From Lachnospiraceae bacterium (lineage in GTDB: Bacteria > Bacillota > Clostridia > Lachnospirales > Lachnospiraceae): a stretch of DNA of 64,000 nucleotides. The notes under the pieces were generated by a model that worked only from the letters and a program-made list of their open reading frames with translations, had not been told where the DNA came from and did no database searches. Position numbers and translations under genes: made by a program. Shown here one piece after another: positions 62,313 through 64,000 of the stretch (its first letter is position 1; the number at the start of each line of letters is the position of its first letter). The DNA lies in the NCBI GenBank assembly GCA_022845955.1, contig AP025576.1, forward strand, positions 6,448,001 through 6,512,000, in the 5' to 3' direction.

Positions 62313-63719
62313 TTACGAATGCACGAGTGTGCCAGCACGCTCCCGCACATCATCAATACTTCCTGCATTGAGGAAATAGCTTTCCGGGATATCGTCGTGC
62401 TCTCCGTCCAGAATTTCGCGGAAGCTGCGGATGGTTTCGGAAATAGGAACATACTTTCCTTCCATACCGGTAAACTGTCCTGCCACGAAGAACGGCTGGG
62501 AAAGGAATCTCTGTACCTTTCTCGCACGGGAAACCACCAGCTTGTCCTCTTCGGAAAGCTCGTCCATACCCAGGATGGCGATGATATCCTGCAGCTCATT
62601 ATAACGCTGGAGCAGTTCCTGCACTCCTCTGGCTACCCGGTAGTGCTCCTCGCCTACAATTCTAGGATCCAGGATCCTGGAAGTGGATTCCAGGGGATCC
62701 ACCGCAGGGTAAATACCCAGCTCCACGATGGAACGGGAAAGTACGGTTGTGGCATCCAGATGGGCGAAGGTTGTCGCCGGCGCCGGATCCGTAAGGTCAT
62801 CCGCAGGGACATACACAGCCTGTACGGATGTGATGGAACCGTTCTTTGTGGAAGTAATACGTTCCTGCAAAGCGCCCATTTCCGTCTGCAGGGTAGGCTG
62901 GTATCCCACCGCTGAGGGCATACGTCCTAAAAGTGCGGATACCTCGGAGCCCGCCTGGGTGAACCGGAAAATATTGTCAATGAATAAAAGGACGTCTTTA
63001 CCGCCTTTATCACGGAAGTATTCCGCCATTGTCAGACCGGAAAGCCCCACCCTCATTCTGGCTCCCGGGGGTTCATTCATCTGCCCGAACACCATGGTGG
63101 TTTTATCAATAACTCCGGATTCCTTCATTTCATAATAGAGATCGTTTCCTTCCCTGGTACGCTCCCCAACACCGGTGAATACGGAGTATCCGCCGTGCTC
63201 GGTAGCGATATTACGGATTAATTCCTGGATCAGGACTGTTTTTCCAACCCCGGCTCCTCCGAAAAGGCCGATCTTACCGCCCTTCTGATAAGGGCATAGC
63301 AAATCCACTACCTTAATACCTGTCTCCAGCAGCTCCGTTTCCGTAGACTGCTCTTCAAATTCCGGGGCTGGCCTGTGGATAGGCTCATAACTTACGCCGG
63401 AAGGAGCAGGCAGGTTATCAATCGGTTCTCCCAAAACGTTGAACATACGTCCCAGTGTCTTTTCTCCCACCGGTACGCAGATAGGGGCGCCTGTAGCTAT
63501 TACATCCATCCCCCTCACCAGTCCGTCTGTGGAACCCATGGCAACACAGCGTACAATATCGTCACCCAGATGCTGGGCAACCTCCACTACGAGCGTGCCG
63601 CCGCTTCTGGTAGGAATTTTCAGCGCTTCATTGATATCCGGCAGGCAGTTCTGTTCAAATTTCACGTCCAGAACCGCGCCGATTACCTGCGTGATTTTTC
63701 CGTTTTTATTCTCTGCCAT
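62313..63719 (-). CDS. atpD: F0F1 ATP synthase subunit beta
   Basis: 468 residues, full length. Walker A GLFGGAGVGKTVLIQELI, the catalytic glutamate in GVGERTREGNDLY, Walker B VLLFIDNIFRFTQAGSEVSALLGRMPSAVGYQPTL with the signature arginine-containing loop, and the DELSEED-like segment MDELSEEDKLVVSRARKVQRFL. Catalytic subunit of the membrane ATP synthase. It sits between atpG and atpC as in other operons. Confidence 0.99.
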   Translation of the reverse strand: MAENKNGKITQVIGAVLDVKFEQNCLPDINEALKIPTRSGGTLVVEVAQHLGDDIVRCVAMGSTDGLVRGMDVIATGAPICVPVGEKTLGRMFNVLGEPIDNLPAPSGVSYEPIHRPAPEFEEQSTETELLETGIKVVDLLCPYQKGGKIGLFGGAGVGKTVLIQELIRNIATEHGGYSVFTGVGERTREGNDLYYEMKESGVIDKTTMVFGQMNEPPGARMRVGLSGLTMAEYFRDKGGKDVLLFIDNIFRFTQAGSEVSALLGRMPSAVGYQPTLQTEMGALQERITSTKNGSITSVQAVYVPADDLTDPAPATTFAHLDATTVLSRSIVELGIYPAVDPLESTSRILDPRIVGEEHYRVARGVQELLQRYNELQDIIAILGMDELSEEDKLVVSRARKVQRFLSQPFFVAGQFTGMEGKYVPISETIRSFREILDGEHDDIPESYFLNAGSIDDVRERAGTLVHS

Positions 63720-63739
63720 TACAGTTCATTTTCCTTTCT

Positions 63740-63800
63740 TAATTTTTACCAGTGCCGCCGGCCAATCACAAGCGATTGGTTAGCTGATCGCAGGCGATCA
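63740..63800. repeat. Hairpins and duplicated atpG end between atpG and atpD
   Basis: Two short hairpins, CCAATCGC/GATTGG-like and TGATCGCC/GCGATCA, lie in this gap. The sequence TTAGCTGATCGC at 63780 repeats the end of atpG at 63801, including its stop codon, suggesting a small local duplication. Effects on translation of atpD are possible. Confidence 0.5.
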
Positions 63801-64000
63801 TTAGCTGATCGCCTGGGCGCCTGCAATGATTTCCGTCAGCTCCTGGGTGATGGAGCTCTGGCGGGCTCTGTTGAAAGCGAGCGTCAGATCATCTATCATA
63901 TCCTCCGCATTGCTTGTGGCAGCATCCATTGCCTGCATCCTGGCACCATTTTCACTGGCAGAAGCCTCCAAAAGGCCGCCGTAGATCATACTGGTAATAT
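63801..64000 (-). CDS. atpG: F0F1 ATP synthase subunit gamma, C-terminal fragment
   Basis: Only the last 66 residues are in the window. The end MQAMDAATSNAEDMIDDLTLAFNRARQSSITQELTEIIAGAQAIS is the conserved C-terminal helix of gamma, whose coiled coil turns inside the alpha3beta3 ring. The reading frame continues beyond 64000, and the stop is at 63801. Gene order gamma-beta-epsilon is standard for the operon. Confidence 0.97.
   Translation of the reverse strand, partial: ITSMIYGGLLEASASENGARMQAMDAATSNAEDMIDDLTLAFNRARQSSITQELTEIIAGAQAIS

Noticed and set aside
63720..63735. TTACAGTTCA before atpD as a repeat end
   Set aside because: Ten bases only, overlapping the atpD start region; no palindrome partner or module sequence nearby.
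1..64000. Prophage, integrative element or CRISPR array
   Set aside because: No integrase, transposase, phage structural gene, cas gene or regularly spaced repeat is visible.

Overview
The window reads as chromosome of an anaerobic, probably endospore-forming Firmicute of class Clostridia, most likely family Lachnospiraceae. This is inferred from SpoVT and SpoVG, a GlgC/GlgD pair, a T-box leader on thrS, a DnaD-domain protein / DnaC-type loader / Prs cluster, ABC sugar importers without their own ATPase, and many AraC, ROK and YesN/YesM regulators. I see no tRNA or rRNA gene, CRISPR array, insertion sequence, prophage or clear pseudogene. Two genes are cut by the window ends: a GH88/GH105-type hydrolase on the left and atpG on the right.

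Left third (1-27.9 kb): carbohydrate use. In order: a truncated unsaturated-uronyl hydrolase divergent from an AraC regulator; a PHP-domain hydrolase with a YhhN membrane protein; a secreted C39-like peptidase; a TIM-barrel sugar isomerase with a Gfo/Idh/MocA oxidoreductase; a ROK regulator with a second Gfo/Idh/MocA oxidoreductase; spoVT; a YesN/YesM two-component pair; a two-permease ABC importer with its lipoprotein and a PHP hydrolase; an AraC-GH3-GPH symporter operon divergent from a GH2 enzyme; and nicotinamidase-cidA-lrgB. YesN/YesM probably drives the importer, and a 17-bp direct repeat upstream of the importer is a candidate YesN site.

Middle (28-48.4 kb): housekeeping. yaaA-pth-mfd; an ECF sigma factor with a membrane partner carrying a SPOR-like segment; thrS with a complete T-box leader; a DUF885 lipoprotein; glgC-glgD-spoVG; murC; the DnaD-like/DnaC-like/Prs cluster preceded by a cluster of DnaA-box-like sites; and queT behind a candidate preQ1 riboswitch.

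Right third (48.5-64 kb): TraX-like protein, response regulator, histidine kinase and alpha/beta hydrolase in one run; a membrane XRE regulator with internal repeats; a large exported protein coupled to a methyltransferase; a MoxR/DUF58/membrane-protein operon; and the 3' end of the ATP synthase operon (atpG-atpD-atpC).

Between genes, and in some gene ends, lies a small dispersed repeat family with palindromic ends resembling GTAACAGTTCAG and an internal TGCGCA hairpin. At least six copies or fragments are visible, and two of them form the C-terminal codons of genes. The best leads are this repeat family, the DnaA-box cluster, the oxidoreductase/isomerase clusters, the candidate preQ1 riboswitch, and the 845-residue exported protein with its degenerate C39-like end.
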